Shown one piece after another: positions 8,150 to 16,843 of a DNA stretch of 64,000 bases; positions within the stretch are counted from its first letter, which is position 1, and each line of letters starts with the position of its first letter. A model generated the notes under the pieces. It had not been told where the DNA came from, searched no databases, and worked only from the letters and a program-made list of their open reading frames with translations. The DNA is from Sulfitobacter sp. S190. Lineage in GTDB: Bacteria; Pseudomonadota; Alphaproteobacteria; Rhodobacterales; Rhodobacteraceae. The DNA is taken from assembly GCF_025141935.1 (NCBI RefSeq), contig NZ_CP081121.1, positions 62,001 to 126,000 of the forward strand, given 5' to 3'. The position numbers were made by a program, and so were the translations under genes.

Positions 8150-9322
8150 ATGTGCGGGATGGAAAAACTGGTTATTCGCAACATCGGACAAATCCTGTCC
8201 GGCAAGCTTGAAGAGCCGATTTTCGATGGTGACTGTCTGGTCGCGATTGATGGCAGGATTGCCGACTGGGGGGCCGAGGCCGATCTGGATTGCGAAGGGG
8301 CCACCACGCAAGTGGACGCGCACGGCGTGACGCTGGCCCCCGGCCTGATCGACAGCCATATCCACCCTGTCGTGGGTGACTATACCCCGCGCCAGCAGCA
8401 ACTGCACTGGATCGACAGCACGTTGCATGGGGGGGTGACAACGCTGATCTCTGCGGGCGAAGTGCACATGCCTGGCCGCCCCAAGGATATTGTCGGGCTC
8501 AAGGCGATGGCCATTGCCGCGCAGCGTTGGTACGAAAATTTCCGGCCCTCGGGTGTCAAGGTCCACGCTGGCGCGCCCGTCATCGAACACGGGATGGAAG
8601 AGCAGGATTTCAAGGACCTTGCCGACGCCGGGGTGACGTTGCTGGGCGAGGTGGGTCTGGGCACGGTCAAAGACGGGAAAACCGCGCGGCAGATGGTCGA
8701 ATGGGCGCGCAAATACGGTATCCAGTCAACGATCCACACGGGCGGTCCGTCCATTCCCGGATCCGGCCTGATCGACGCCGATATGGTGATTGAAACCGGT
8801 ACCGATGTCATCGGCCATATCAATGGCGGGCATTCGGCCCTGCCTGACGATCAGATCGTTTGCCTGTGCGAAAGTTGCACATCGGCGTTCGAAATTGTCC
8901 ACAACGGCAACGAAAGATCAGCGGTCCTTGCGTTGAACACGGCGCGGGAGCTGGACAAACTGGATCAGGTGATCCTTGGCACGGATGGTCCTGCGGGATC
9001 GGGTGTGCAACCGTTGGGCATTCTGCGGATGATTGCGATGCTTTCCGCATTTGGCAATGTGCCTGCCGAAATCGCGTTCTGTTTTGGCAACGGCAATACC
9101 GCGCGTCAGCGTTCGCTCGATACCGGTCTGATCGAAAAAGGTATGGCTGCCGATTTCGTGCTGCTCGATCAAGCGCAGCATGCGCCGGGCAAGTCGATGC
9201 TGGACTCGGTCGCATTGGGCAATCTGCCTGGTGTGGGCATGACCATCATCGACGGGATAGTCCGCAGCGAGCGCAGCCGAAACACGCCGCCCGCACAGCG
9301 GTTGCCGGAAAAGCTCTCATGA
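8150..9322 (+). CDS. ena: Enamidase-like amidohydrolase
   Basis: This is a 390-residue amidohydrolase resembling enamidase of Eubacterium barkeri, which opens 1,4,5,6-tetrahydro-6-oxonicotinate to 2-formylglutarate and ammonia. The metal-site residues of the fold are visible: His70 and His72 (GLIDSHIHP), Glu167 (LLGEVGLGTV) in the bridging position, His196 (STIHTGG), His223/His228 (IGHINGGH) and Asp279 (LGTDGPAGSG). The presence of a 6-hydroxynicotinate reductase gene in the facing operon supports the specific call. I prefer ATG 8150, with AGGGA 5 bases upstream; ATG 8159 is an alternative. Its stop overlaps the stop of the convergent marR gene by 6 bases. An imidazolonepropionase- or dihydroorotase-like role is less likely given the context. 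Confidence 0.78.
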   Translation: MCGMEKLVIRNIGQILSGKLEEPIFDGDCLVAIDGRIADWGAEADLDCEGATTQVDAHGVTLAPGLIDSHIHPVVGDYTPRQQQLHWIDSTLHGGVTTLISAGEVHMPGRPKDIVGLKAMAIAAQRWYENFRPSGVKVHAGAPVIEHGMEEQDFKDLADAGVTLLGEVGLGTVKDGKTARQMVEWARKYGIQSTIHTGGPSIPGSGLIDADMVIETGTDVIGHINGGHSALPDDQIVCLCESCTSAFEIVHNGNERSAVLALNTARELDKLDQVILGTDGPAGSGVQPLGILRMIAMLSAFGNVPAEIAFCFGNGNTARQRSLDTGLIEKGMAADFVLLDQAQHAPGKSMLDSVALGNLPGVGMTIIDGIVRSERSRNTPPAQRLPEKLS

Positions 9323-9784
9323 CTCCCGCGAAATTTTGGCAAGCAGCGCCACCAATGTACGCCGTTCCGGTGCAGAAAGCGGCGCGAGCGTTTCATCCGT
9401 GATCCGGGTGCCCATGTCGTGCAACTGCGCAATCATCCCGCGGCCCTTTCGGGTAAGCGATATCAGCGAACGCCGCTTGTCGTGTGTATCGGGGCCCGAT
9501 TGCACCAACCCCTTTGCGCGCAGGCGGTCCACGACACCCTTGATCGTGGCCACGTCCATCGCGGCCAGTCGTCCCAGATGGTTTTGAGACACCTCGCCGG
9601 TTTCGGCGATCCGGATCAGGGTGGAGAACTGCGTTGGCGTGAGATTGTCGATCGCGTGCCGTTGAAAGATGGCGGCGTGACGTTGGCTCGCCAAGCGCAG
9701 CAGGTAACCGACCTGCACATCCAGCACGTAGTCGCGCTGGAGCGTCGCTGCCGCTTCATCTGAGCCCATCTTGGCCCTCGGCAT
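9317..9784 (-). CDS. MarR-family regulator of the nicotinate-like locus
   Basis: This is a 155-residue winged-helix regulator (PTQFSTLIRIAETGEVSQNHLGRLA, then DVATIKGVVDRLRAKGLV and the DKRRSLISLTRKG wing). MarR proteins bind short palindromes as dimers and usually release them on binding a pathway compound. It is the last gene of the operon starting at 16825 and overlaps the DUF1185 gene before it (29 bases with this start, 14 with the alternative ATG 9769). Two matching palindromes (8055-8072 and 16844-16859) flank the locus, so it probably represses both its own operon and the Rieske/enamidase divergon. Confidence 0.85.
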   Translation of the reverse strand: MPRAKMGSDEAAATLQRDYVLDVQVGYLLRLASQRHAAIFQRHAIDNLTPTQFSTLIRIAETGEVSQNHLGRLAAMDVATIKGVVDRLRAKGLVQSGPDTHDKRRSLISLTRKGRGMIAQLHDMGTRITDETLAPLSAPERRTLVALLAKISRES

Positions 9785-10340
9785 CTTCGTGTGTCAGACC
9801 GCCCACACGGGGCAGGGGCCTGCCGCTGTCCGTGACCGCGACGGCAACCATGATTTCATTCGCGCGCGGTGCGTCGTTCAGTTGGACCTCGATCCCGTCA
9901 AAATGGCTGCGGACGTAAGCGGCATCTTTGTGGCCGATCGGTACATCGAGGACCTGTCCGGGACTGCCCATCTTTTTCGATGACGCAACGAGTGCCGCGC
10001 CCTTTTCCACCGCAGATCTGAGCGGTGCGCCCAATTTCGGATGCAGGATTGCGGCGGCATGTTCCAGTTCGCCGTTTTCACCCACCATCGCCGATTTACC
10101 GTAGCTTTGGGCCGCGGCAGGCGCGATCCCCAGCGCCTCAACGCACCGTTTGCCAAGCAACGCGCCAAGTTCGGCGCCGATGTCCATAAGCGGTGTGAGA
10201 TCATCAACGTAGGCGCCCGCGAAAGGGTTATCGATGACCGCGACCGCAACGGCCTTGCGCGTGGGAGGAGCGATGGCCCGCCCGGCCTCGCGGTGGGTTT
10301 CTTCGATCGTGACGGCAATCTTGCGAATGGCGGCTGTCAT
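9756..10340 (-). CDS. DUF1185 (amino acid synthesis family) protein, copy 2
   Basis: This is a 194-residue protein of the AA_synth/DUF1185 family; its biochemical role is not known to me. Conserved stretches shared with its neighbour are NPFAG-YV-D, the YGK-A-(V/I)G-GELEHA/G region, and AYVRSHFD/SYVRSHFD, and both end in GxDGLR. It overlaps the preceding paralogue by 4 bases (ATGA), so the two are made together. The tandem arrangement and similar length (193 and 194) suggest two subunits of one hetero-oligomer. Its place in a hydroxylase-reductase operon points to a step in N-heterocycle catabolism rather than amino acid synthesis; that is inference. Confidence 0.8.
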   Translation of the reverse strand: MTAAIRKIAVTIEETHREAGRAIAPPTRKAVAVAVIDNPFAGAYVDDLTPLMDIGAELGALLGKRCVEALGIAPAAAQSYGKSAMVGENGELEHAAAILHPKLGAPLRSAVEKGAALVASSKKMGSPGQVLDVPIGHKDAAYVRSHFDGIEVQLNDAPRANEIMVAVAVTDSGRPLPRVGGLTHEDAEGQDGLR

Positions 10341-10918
10341 CTCAGACCATCCTTTCCGGTGATATCGGCGGCGGCCAGTCCGCCTGCCCTGTTGTGGATC
10401 CGTGCACCAGTACTCATCACCAGCGCCAGCACCAATTCATCCGCGCGCGGGCAGTCATTGCCGCCCACTTCCATACTGTCAAAATGGCTACGCACGTAGG
10501 ATGCGTTGATATGTGTGATGGGAATGTCCAACCGGCCCCCCACGCCGGTCACCTTCTTTGTGGACGGCACGATGGCATTTGAATCGTGTAGAAGTTCGCG
10601 CATCGCATACCCGCCCGGTGCGTGCCACAACGCGCCATGCTCCAACTCTCCGGCAGCGCCGATCAAGGCCCCTTTGCCGTAGCCTTCGATCTGGTCCGCG
10701 CCGCCCAGCAGGTCCACGAGGTTTTGCGCCATTTGCAAGCCGAGGGGCTTGAGATCGTCCATGAAGGGTTGAATGTCCTCGACATAGCGTCCAGCAAACG
10801 GATTGGTGATGACCGCCAGAGCGGATGCGCGGCGCAAGGATTTTGCAGGGACGGGCCCGCCTTCGTGAAATATCTCTTCGGTGGCGTAGATCGTCTTGCG
10901 CAGAACGACGTCAGGCAT
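10337..10918 (-). CDS. DUF1185 (amino acid synthesis family) protein, copy 1
   Basis: This is a 193-residue DUF1185 protein and a paralogue of the gene just downstream. It has the same landmarks (NPFAGRYVEDI, EGYGKGALIGAAGELEHG, ASYVRSHFDSMEV, GKDGLR at the end) but differs elsewhere, so the two are old duplicates and not a recent repeat. It overlaps the UPF0280 gene by 8 bases and the second DUF1185 gene by 4. No signal peptide is seen, so it is cytoplasmic. The family name comes from an old annotation and should not be read as a function. Confidence 0.8.
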   Translation of the reverse strand: MPDVVLRKTIYATEEIFHEGGPVPAKSLRRASALAVITNPFAGRYVEDIQPFMDDLKPLGLQMAQNLVDLLGGADQIEGYGKGALIGAAGELEHGALWHAPGGYAMRELLHDSNAIVPSTKKVTGVGGRLDIPITHINASYVRSHFDSMEVGGNDCPRADELVLALVMSTGARIHNRAGGLAAADITGKDGLR

Positions 10919-11777
10919 AGAGCGGTGTCCTTTCGAATTCGGGGGTTTCGGGTAATGCGACTGTCATGCACTGGCCCTGCAGGAAAAGCGCCGCTGCGTC
11001 GATCAGGCCATTATTTTGCATGCGGCGGGCAGTCTCAAGACCACGTGCCAGCGCGGTGTTCACATCCGAAGGCGGTAGTCGGGGGCAGGCGGTCGTCACG
11101 AAATGACCGGTCAGATCGGTATCGGGGTCAATGTCCTCGGCCAGTGCGCGCCCGATGCCCGGATGATCGGGCAGATCGACTGCATTCGCAATCAGGGTCG
11201 CGGCAACGTCGGCGGCGGCGGCGCTTCTGGCGGTGACCGTGACGCTATCGGCGATGCCGAGGCTTAGGCTGCGCCCGAGCCGGCCGCTGGTCGCGATGCC
11301 GCGTGCCCCGTCTCCGTGTGACAACCGCAGCTGGCCCAAACCGCTGTTGTCTGCCCCGGCCATGGCGATTTGAAACGATGCGCCGGGTTCAAGGTGGACG
11401 GCAATATCGCCGCCGTTGTTGACATAGGCCCGTGACAGGTTTCCGGTCGCCGCAGCCATGGCGGCCAGCACCGTATCGGCTACCGCCCCTGCGACTGCCG
11501 CCATCGGTGTGACAAACAGCGACCCCGCATGGGGCAATACCGCATCGAACATCAGCTGTGCGATTGAGCCGTTGAATCGAGGGGTTTCTGGGGTCATCGG
11601 GCGTCGCAATGCGGGCAGTTCGTCGACCAATTCATCCAACACGGATGCAAAGCGGGCACGGGCCGCGTCAAATGCGGCGTGTCTGTCACCCTCCGCGCCG
11701 ATGATCAGGTCGATGGGCCCATGTTGCAAATGCAAACGGGTGCCACAGGACAATATCACAGACGTCGGTCCCATCAT
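10911..11777 (-). CDS. UPF0280 (ApbE-like fold) protein
   Basis: This is a 288-residue UPF0280 protein. Motifs recall ApbE flavin transferases: YVNNGGDIAVHL (about 135-150) and GIATSGRLGRSLSLGIADSV (about 180-200). ApbE enzymes attach FMN to a threonine or serine of target proteins. The gene overlaps the 6-hydroxynicotinate reductase gene by 4 bases, and the Eubacterium reductase is reported to carry a covalently bound flavin. I therefore suggest, as a hypothesis, that this protein flavinylates the reductase. There are two adjacent ATG codons at the start; 11777 is used. The protein could instead be an enzyme of unknown type with the same fold. Confidence 0.78.
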   Translation of the reverse strand: MMGPTSVILSCGTRLHLQHGPIDLIIGAEGDRHAAFDAARARFASVLDELVDELPALRRPMTPETPRFNGSIAQLMFDAVLPHAGSLFVTPMAAVAGAVADTVLAAMAAATGNLSRAYVNNGGDIAVHLEPGASFQIAMAGADNSGLGQLRLSHGDGARGIATSGRLGRSLSLGIADSVTVTARSAAAADVAATLIANAVDLPDHPGIGRALAEDIDPDTDLTGHFVTTACPRLPPSDVNTALARGLETARRMQNNGLIDAAALFLQGQCMTVALPETPEFERTPLYA

Positions 11778-13264
11778 TGTTCGCGATCACGCGACCAACG
11801 GTAGTGCGTGGAATCCATGGGGTCATGTCCCAACGCGCCCGGAGCAACCCTGCGCATAGGCGCGCTCGCCACCTCGGCAAGTGACTGCACATCGCCCATG
11901 TGACCGCCCAATGTCTCGTAATCGCTGATCCGCAGGGTAAATTCGATCGGAGCGACAAGCGCGGGGGTGGGCACGTATCCGAACGATTGCGTCGGCATAT
12001 CCAGCACATCGACCATCACCGTGATGCCGCCACCGGGCCACACGTAAGCCTGCGCGCCGCCGCATGACACATGGGTGAGCGCATCCTTGACCGACCGTGT
12101 CAGCCGCACCGGGTTTTCTGTCACTCCGGCACGCAGACTGCCACCGGCGCCGCCCATGAACAGGACTGAACAGATGGATGGCTCACAGTTTTCCGCAATC
12201 AGTTCGGTGGATGCGGCAAGTGCGGCGGGCATGGCAGCGGGCTGCGGATGCAAGTCATCGTCGAGCACGTAGTAGCCAAACTGTTCGCCCGTCGTCGAAA
12301 CCATCAGCAGCCGCAATCCCGGCCACGCGATCTTTGGGTTGAAGGGGCCGAGAATGGTCAGCGGATCGTCGATGTCGGTTCCGCCCCAACCGGTTCCGGG
12401 TTCGGCCACCTGAAAATAACGTCCGGGTGTCGACCGGCGGCCTTTGATCTTGATCCCGGTTGCCGGCACGTCCAGTTCCTTGCCCGCCTGATGCTCTGAC
12501 AGAACGCCGGTGATATGATCATCCACCACAACAACATCATCGGCGTGGCCGAGCCATTGCTTCGCAAACATGCCGATCGTCGCGGACCCGCAGCCCACAC
12601 GCATGAGCTTTTCCGGTGTGCCGTTGATAATCGGTGCGGCTCCGGCCTGCACCACCACTTCGGTCCGGTGGTCATCTTCGCCGATGGTCATGGTGACGGG
12701 GTCACGATTGCACAGCCGCAAGAGCGCGTCACAGGTGACCCGCCCCTCCTTCTTGCTGCCGCCGGTCAGATGTTCGACGCCACCAAGCGAAAGCATCTTT
12801 GAACCGTATTCGGACGTCATGATGTGGCCGATCGGTTCGCCATCGGCGTAAACCACGTCTCTCTCGTGGCCGATGTGCCGGTCGGTATCGATTTTCACCT
12901 TCACACCACAGTAGGAAAAGATGCCTTCGGTAACGACTGTCACCATGTCCACTCCTGCGATGTCCTGCGCGACGATGAAGGGGGCGGGTTTATAGTCCGG
13001 ATAGGTGGTACCGGCACCGACGGCCGTCACGAAGGGGCGATTTGCGTTGACGATATTTCCGTCCCAATCCTGCGGGTCGCTGTCTTTCAGAAACGGCACC
13101 AGCTTGGCGTCGCCGTGTTCGATGATTGTCAGGGGATCAAGGCGGACAAGCTCTCCGGCGTGGTTTGCGTAACGGTCGCAGGCCCCGGATTTTCCTTGCG
13201 CGATATAGCACATGACCGGACAGGCATCGCAGCGGATCTTTTCGGGATTGGCGCTTTCGGTCAT
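11774..13264 (-). CDS. hnr: 6-hydroxynicotinate reductase-like iron-sulfur flavoprotein
   Basis: This is a 496-residue protein similar to 6-hydroxynicotinate reductase, which reduces 6-hydroxynicotinate to 1,4,5,6-tetrahydro-6-oxonicotinate. The N-terminal cluster motif is Cys12-x2-Cys15-x3-Cys19-x9-Cys29 (CDACPVMCYIAQGKSGAC), and further cysteines lie at 119, 178, 185 and 225 and in the SCGGAQAYVWPGGG region. The substrate arrives from the molybdenum hydroxylase encoded just upstream (4-base ATGA overlap) and the product goes to the enamidase at 8150-9322. An A-T pair at 228-229 (GCGSATIG) is the only weak echo of the known ApbE target motif. The enzyme was described from an anaerobe, and its presence beside aerobic oxygenase genes is notable. 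Confidence 0.85.
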   Translation of the reverse strand: MTESANPEKIRCDACPVMCYIAQGKSGACDRYANHAGELVRLDPLTIIEHGDAKLVPFLKDSDPQDWDGNIVNANRPFVTAVGAGTTYPDYKPAPFIVAQDIAGVDMVTVVTEGIFSYCGVKVKIDTDRHIGHERDVVYADGEPIGHIMTSEYGSKMLSLGGVEHLTGGSKKEGRVTCDALLRLCNRDPVTMTIGEDDHRTEVVVQAGAAPIINGTPEKLMRVGCGSATIGMFAKQWLGHADDVVVVDDHITGVLSEHQAGKELDVPATGIKIKGRRSTPGRYFQVAEPGTGWGGTDIDDPLTILGPFNPKIAWPGLRLLMVSTTGEQFGYYVLDDDLHPQPAAMPAALAASTELIAENCEPSICSVLFMGGAGGSLRAGVTENPVRLTRSVKDALTHVSCGGAQAYVWPGGGITVMVDVLDMPTQSFGYVPTPALVAPIEFTLRISDYETLGGHMGDVQSLAEVASAPMRRVAPGALGHDPMDSTHYRWSRDREQ

Positions 13265-15999
13265 GCGTCCAGACCCCGAATGGCCGCGCGGACACGTTCG
13301 GGCGTTGCGGGCACCGATGTGATGCGCGCGCCGGTGGCATCATGGATCGCGTTCAGGATGGCAGGTGCCGTCGGAATAAGGGCATGTTCGCCCAGACCCT
13401 TGGCGCCGTATGGTCCGTGCGCGTCGGGCTCTTCTATGATGACGGTTTCGATGGGTGGGATATCCCCGATTGTCGGGATCAGATAATCATGCAGGTTTTC
13501 GGTGCGGCCGGGCAGGTATTCTTCCATCAGCGCCATGCCCAGGCCCTGTGCGAAACCGCCGTGTACCTGTCCTTCGACAAGGACGGGATTGATGGCCTTT
13601 CCGACATCGTGCGCCGCCACGGCGCGGATTGCACGTGTTGTGCCCATCGCGGTATCGACTTCGACCACCACCAGATGGGCGGCGTACCCGAACTGGGCAT
13701 ACGGGTGGCCTTGGCCAAGCGCGTCCATCGGGCGCGTCGGGGGATCGTAACTGGCCTGCGCCTGCAGGACATATCCATCGGGATTGGTCGGCAGATCGGC
13801 CAAGTCCAGACGGTGTGTGCCTGCGGCGTCTGTTGCTGTCACGGCGCCTGAAACCAAAATCACCTTCGCATCCTGCGCTGCGTTCATGCGTTTGAGAATT
13901 TCTGTTCTGAGCTGCGTTGCCGCCCGCAAGGCGGCGTTGCCGGTGACGAATGTCTGGCGGGATGCGGAAGTTTTGCCAGCGTCCGGCGTAAGATCGGTAT
14001 CTGGGCACACGCGTTCGATGCTCTCTACAGGAACGCCGAGTGCCGTCGCAAAAATCTGTGATATGACGGTGTTCGAGCCCTGACCGATGTCCACGGCACC
14101 CTGATGAAGGACGACCGTGCCATCCACGCGTAATCCGCACTTGATGGTGGAGGGATTGGGCAGGGACGTGTTGCCGCAGCCATACCAGCCCCCCGCGACC
14201 CCGACACCCCGTCTGCGATGCCGGTGCTGTGCATTGAAGGACGCGCAGTCGGCGCGTTCGGATTGCCAGGCGGTGCGCAATGCAGTCAGGCACGCCTCGA
14301 TCCCGACGCCCTGTTCAAACACCTGTCCACATACCGTCGGCTGGCCATTGCGAAGCGCGTTCCGGATGCGAAATTCCAAACGGTCTATCCCCAGCTTGTC
14401 GGCCAATTCATCAAACAGGCTTTCCTGAGCGATTGCCGATTGGGGGACGCCAAACCCGCGGAATGCGCCGGATGGGGGTTGGTTTGTGTGGACACCTTTG
14501 CTGCGCGCGCGGTAGTGCGGCACGCGGTACGGACCGGAGGCGTGTACAGGCACGCGATTGGCAACCGTGGGGCCCCAGCTGGCATAGGCGCCGGTGTCGA
14601 AACTGCCATCGAACGTGGCGGCAACCACGCGGCCTTCGTGATCTGCCCCTATTTTCATGTGAATGTCCGACGGGTGCCGTTTGGTTGAGGATTGCATCGA
14701 TTCAACCCGCCCGTAGGCAAGCCGCACAGGCTGCCCTGTCTTTATCGCGGCGAGGGCAAGATACGGGTGTACAGTCAGGTCGAGCTTGGCGCCAAATCCG
14801 CCGCCCACGCTTGTGGGGCGGATGCGAATATCCCTGCGCGACATGCCTGTGATGATTTCGAGGGCATCAAGGTTCATGACCGGCGCCTGTGTGCACACGT
14901 GCAACTCGAGCCGTCCGTCGACCAGCCTCGCGTATCCTGCTTCGGGCTCTATGTAGGCATGCTCGACAAAACCGCTTTTGAAATGCCCCTCCACCGTCAC
15001 GTCCGCGGCGCGCATGGCGGCGTCCGCATCGCCGTGTTCGACAAGGCCGGTGCACATCACGTTCCTTTCGCGCTCCATGTGCAGGCATGGCGCGTCCTCC
15101 GCCTGCGCCTGAGCGATATCGGTCAGCGCGTCAAGCGGCTCCCACGTGACCGGAAATCGGGTGGGATCAAAGGCGGCGATGGCTTCAGGGGTGCCAACCA
15201 CGGCCGCGACCGCTTCGCCCCGAAACCGTGTTTCGTCCGTGGCAAAAACCGGCTGGTCCATGAACTGCGGGATCACACCGTGCAGGTTGCGACCCGGAAC
15301 GTCGCGCGCAGTCAGCACTGACGTGATGCCACGCGTTTGTGCTGCAAAGGCGTCGCAGTCCCCCAGCGTGAATTTTGCGCGGTGATGGGGGGCGCGCACC
15401 ACAAAAATTTCGAGCGTGCCGGGGGGGGCGATGTCATCCCCGAAAATCTCTTTACCACCGGTTTTTGCAGCACCGTCCACGCGGGCGATGGACGCGCCCA
15501 CGGCACCATCGGAATGACGGGCCTGCGCAGGCAGCCCCATCACCGCATCGATGATTTTGCGGTAGCCGGTACAGCGGCACAATACGCCGCCAAGCGCATC
15601 GCCCACCTCTGTTTCACTGGGGGCAGGGTTGCGGCGGAGCAGGGCAACGGCGGACACCATCATGCCCGGAATGCAAATGCCGCATTGCGCGGCACCGTGA
15701 TCCGCGAACCGCTGGGCAAGCATGGGGGCGATTTTGTCGCTGGCATGCAGACCGCGGAGTGTTTCCACGTGGCGATCCTGTGCCTGCTGTGCGGGTGTCA
15801 GACAGGCACAAACCGGGGCACCGTCCAGCAACACGGTACAGGCGCCGCAGTCGCCCGCGTTGCAGCCGATCTTTACGTCGCGGGCATCCAGCTTTTCGCG
15901 CAGCACCTGCGACAGCCTTTCGCCAGGGGCTGCGAACACTTCCACGGGGTTGCCATCCAGCGTGAACCGGGTGGCGTCGAGGCGGGGACGTTCATTCAT
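13261..15999 (-). CDS. Molybdenum hydroxylase, fused 2Fe-2S and molybdopterin subunits (nicotinate dehydrogenase-like)
   Basis: This is a 912-residue xanthine dehydrogenase family protein in which the small FeS subunit is fused to the large catalytic one. Residues 1-165 carry the plant-type 2Fe-2S site (Cys46, Cys51, Cys54, Cys64) and the second cluster (CGICIPGM and CRCTGY). The rest is the molybdopterin domain, with GGGFGAKLDL, QGAVDIGQGSN, and KGLGEHALIP holding the catalytic glutamate position. With the FAD subunit it should hydroxylate an N-heterocycle at a carbon next to nitrogen, most simply nicotinate to 6-hydroxynicotinate given the reductase downstream. ATG 15999 gives an 8-base overlap with the FAD gene; a longer upstream reading is a shadow. 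In E. barkeri the same activity is split over more subunits. Confidence 0.87.
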   Translation of the reverse strand: MNERPRLDATRFTLDGNPVEVFAAPGERLSQVLREKLDARDVKIGCNAGDCGACTVLLDGAPVCACLTPAQQAQDRHVETLRGLHASDKIAPMLAQRFADHGAAQCGICIPGMMVSAVALLRRNPAPSETEVGDALGGVLCRCTGYRKIIDAVMGLPAQARHSDGAVGASIARVDGAAKTGGKEIFGDDIAPPGTLEIFVVRAPHHRAKFTLGDCDAFAAQTRGITSVLTARDVPGRNLHGVIPQFMDQPVFATDETRFRGEAVAAVVGTPEAIAAFDPTRFPVTWEPLDALTDIAQAQAEDAPCLHMERERNVMCTGLVEHGDADAAMRAADVTVEGHFKSGFVEHAYIEPEAGYARLVDGRLELHVCTQAPVMNLDALEIITGMSRRDIRIRPTSVGGGFGAKLDLTVHPYLALAAIKTGQPVRLAYGRVESMQSSTKRHPSDIHMKIGADHEGRVVAATFDGSFDTGAYASWGPTVANRVPVHASGPYRVPHYRARSKGVHTNQPPSGAFRGFGVPQSAIAQESLFDELADKLGIDRLEFRIRNALRNGQPTVCGQVFEQGVGIEACLTALRTAWQSERADCASFNAQHRHRRRGVGVAGGWYGCGNTSLPNPSTIKCGLRVDGTVVLHQGAVDIGQGSNTVISQIFATALGVPVESIERVCPDTDLTPDAGKTSASRQTFVTGNAALRAATQLRTEILKRMNAAQDAKVILVSGAVTATDAAGTHRLDLADLPTNPDGYVLQAQASYDPPTRPMDALGQGHPYAQFGYAAHLVVVEVDTAMGTTRAIRAVAAHDVGKAINPVLVEGQVHGGFAQGLGMALMEEYLPGRTENLHDYLIPTIGDIPPIETVIIEEPDAHGPYGAKGLGEHALIPTAPAILNAIHDATGARITSVPATPERVRAAIRGLDA

Positions 16000-16825
16000 A
16001 ACCGCAAGCCTTCTGCAGCGCGCGTTTGCACTGTTCTGCTGCCACGTCGCGGCGGTAGGCCGCGCTGCCACGTGTATCGTCAATCGGAGCGAGAGGGCCA
16101 AGATGTTGCTCGCTCACGTGCAGGTCCGAAGGATGCAGACCGACAACAGCCTGCTCAAGATCATGCAGGCGCCGCGCGGTCGGTGCCGCCGCGCCCACGC
16201 TGATTTTCGCGCTTCGGATGCAGCCTTGCGCATCTGTTTCAACCAGAGCCGCCACCATCGTTATCGAAATCACGAGGTACCGTCGGCTTCCCAATTTTTC
16301 AAATGCGGATCGTGCATCCGGTGACGGGGTGGGCACAAAAATGCCGGTGACCAGCTCGTCCGGTGCCAGATCGGTGCTGCGAACGCCTTTGAGAAACTCC
16401 TCAAGCGGTACACGTCGTTTGCCGCGTGCGGCGCTCGCCAGATCGACATGCGCGTCCAGTACCATGAGCGGTGGCACGCCGTCGGCAGCGGGCGATGCAT
16501 TGCAGATGTTTCCTACAACCGTGCCGGCGTTCTGGATCTGGACACTGCCCACTTCGCGCGCGGCCTGTCTCAGCGCGTCAAAAGCGGGTGGCAGGTCTGC
16601 ACGCTGGACCTCTGACCACGTGACCGCCGCGCCGATGGTATACCCGTCCGTCGCCCGTTCAATCGCCTTCAGATCGGCGATGCGCGTCACGTCCAGATAA
16701 TGGTCAGGCTGCACGCCCTGTCGGGCCGATGGGTAAACATCCGTGCCGCCTGCCACCACTTTGCCACCGGCGCGCGCTGCAACCTGCAAAGCGGCATCGA
16801 GCGTTGTGGGGGCGTGATAGGTCAT
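15992..16825 (-). CDS. Molybdenum hydroxylase FAD-binding subunit
   Basis: This is a 277-residue FAD subunit (CoxM/XdhB type). Flavin-binding segments are KVVAGGTDVYPSARQG (about 25-40) and GTVVGNICNASPAADGVPPL (about 100-120). It passes electrons from the fused FeS/Mo subunit to an acceptor. It is the first gene of a seven-gene operon, all overlapping. I chose ATG 16825 over the upstream ATG 16846 because CGGAG lies 6 bases before it, the sequence MTYHAPTTLDAAL is the usual family start, and 16846 falls inside the palindromic operator. Confidence 0.87.
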   Translation of the reverse strand: MTYHAPTTLDAALQVAARAGGKVVAGGTDVYPSARQGVQPDHYLDVTRIADLKAIERATDGYTIGAAVTWSEVQRADLPPAFDALRQAAREVGSVQIQNAGTVVGNICNASPAADGVPPLMVLDAHVDLASAARGKRRVPLEEFLKGVRSTDLAPDELVTGIFVPTPSPDARSAFEKLGSRRYLVISITMVAALVETDAQGCIRSAKISVGAAAPTARRLHDLEQAVVGLHPSDLHVSEQHLGPLAPIDDTRGSAAYRRDVAAEQCKRALQKACGYE

Positions 16826-16843
16826 CGCGTGCTCCGGACAGAT

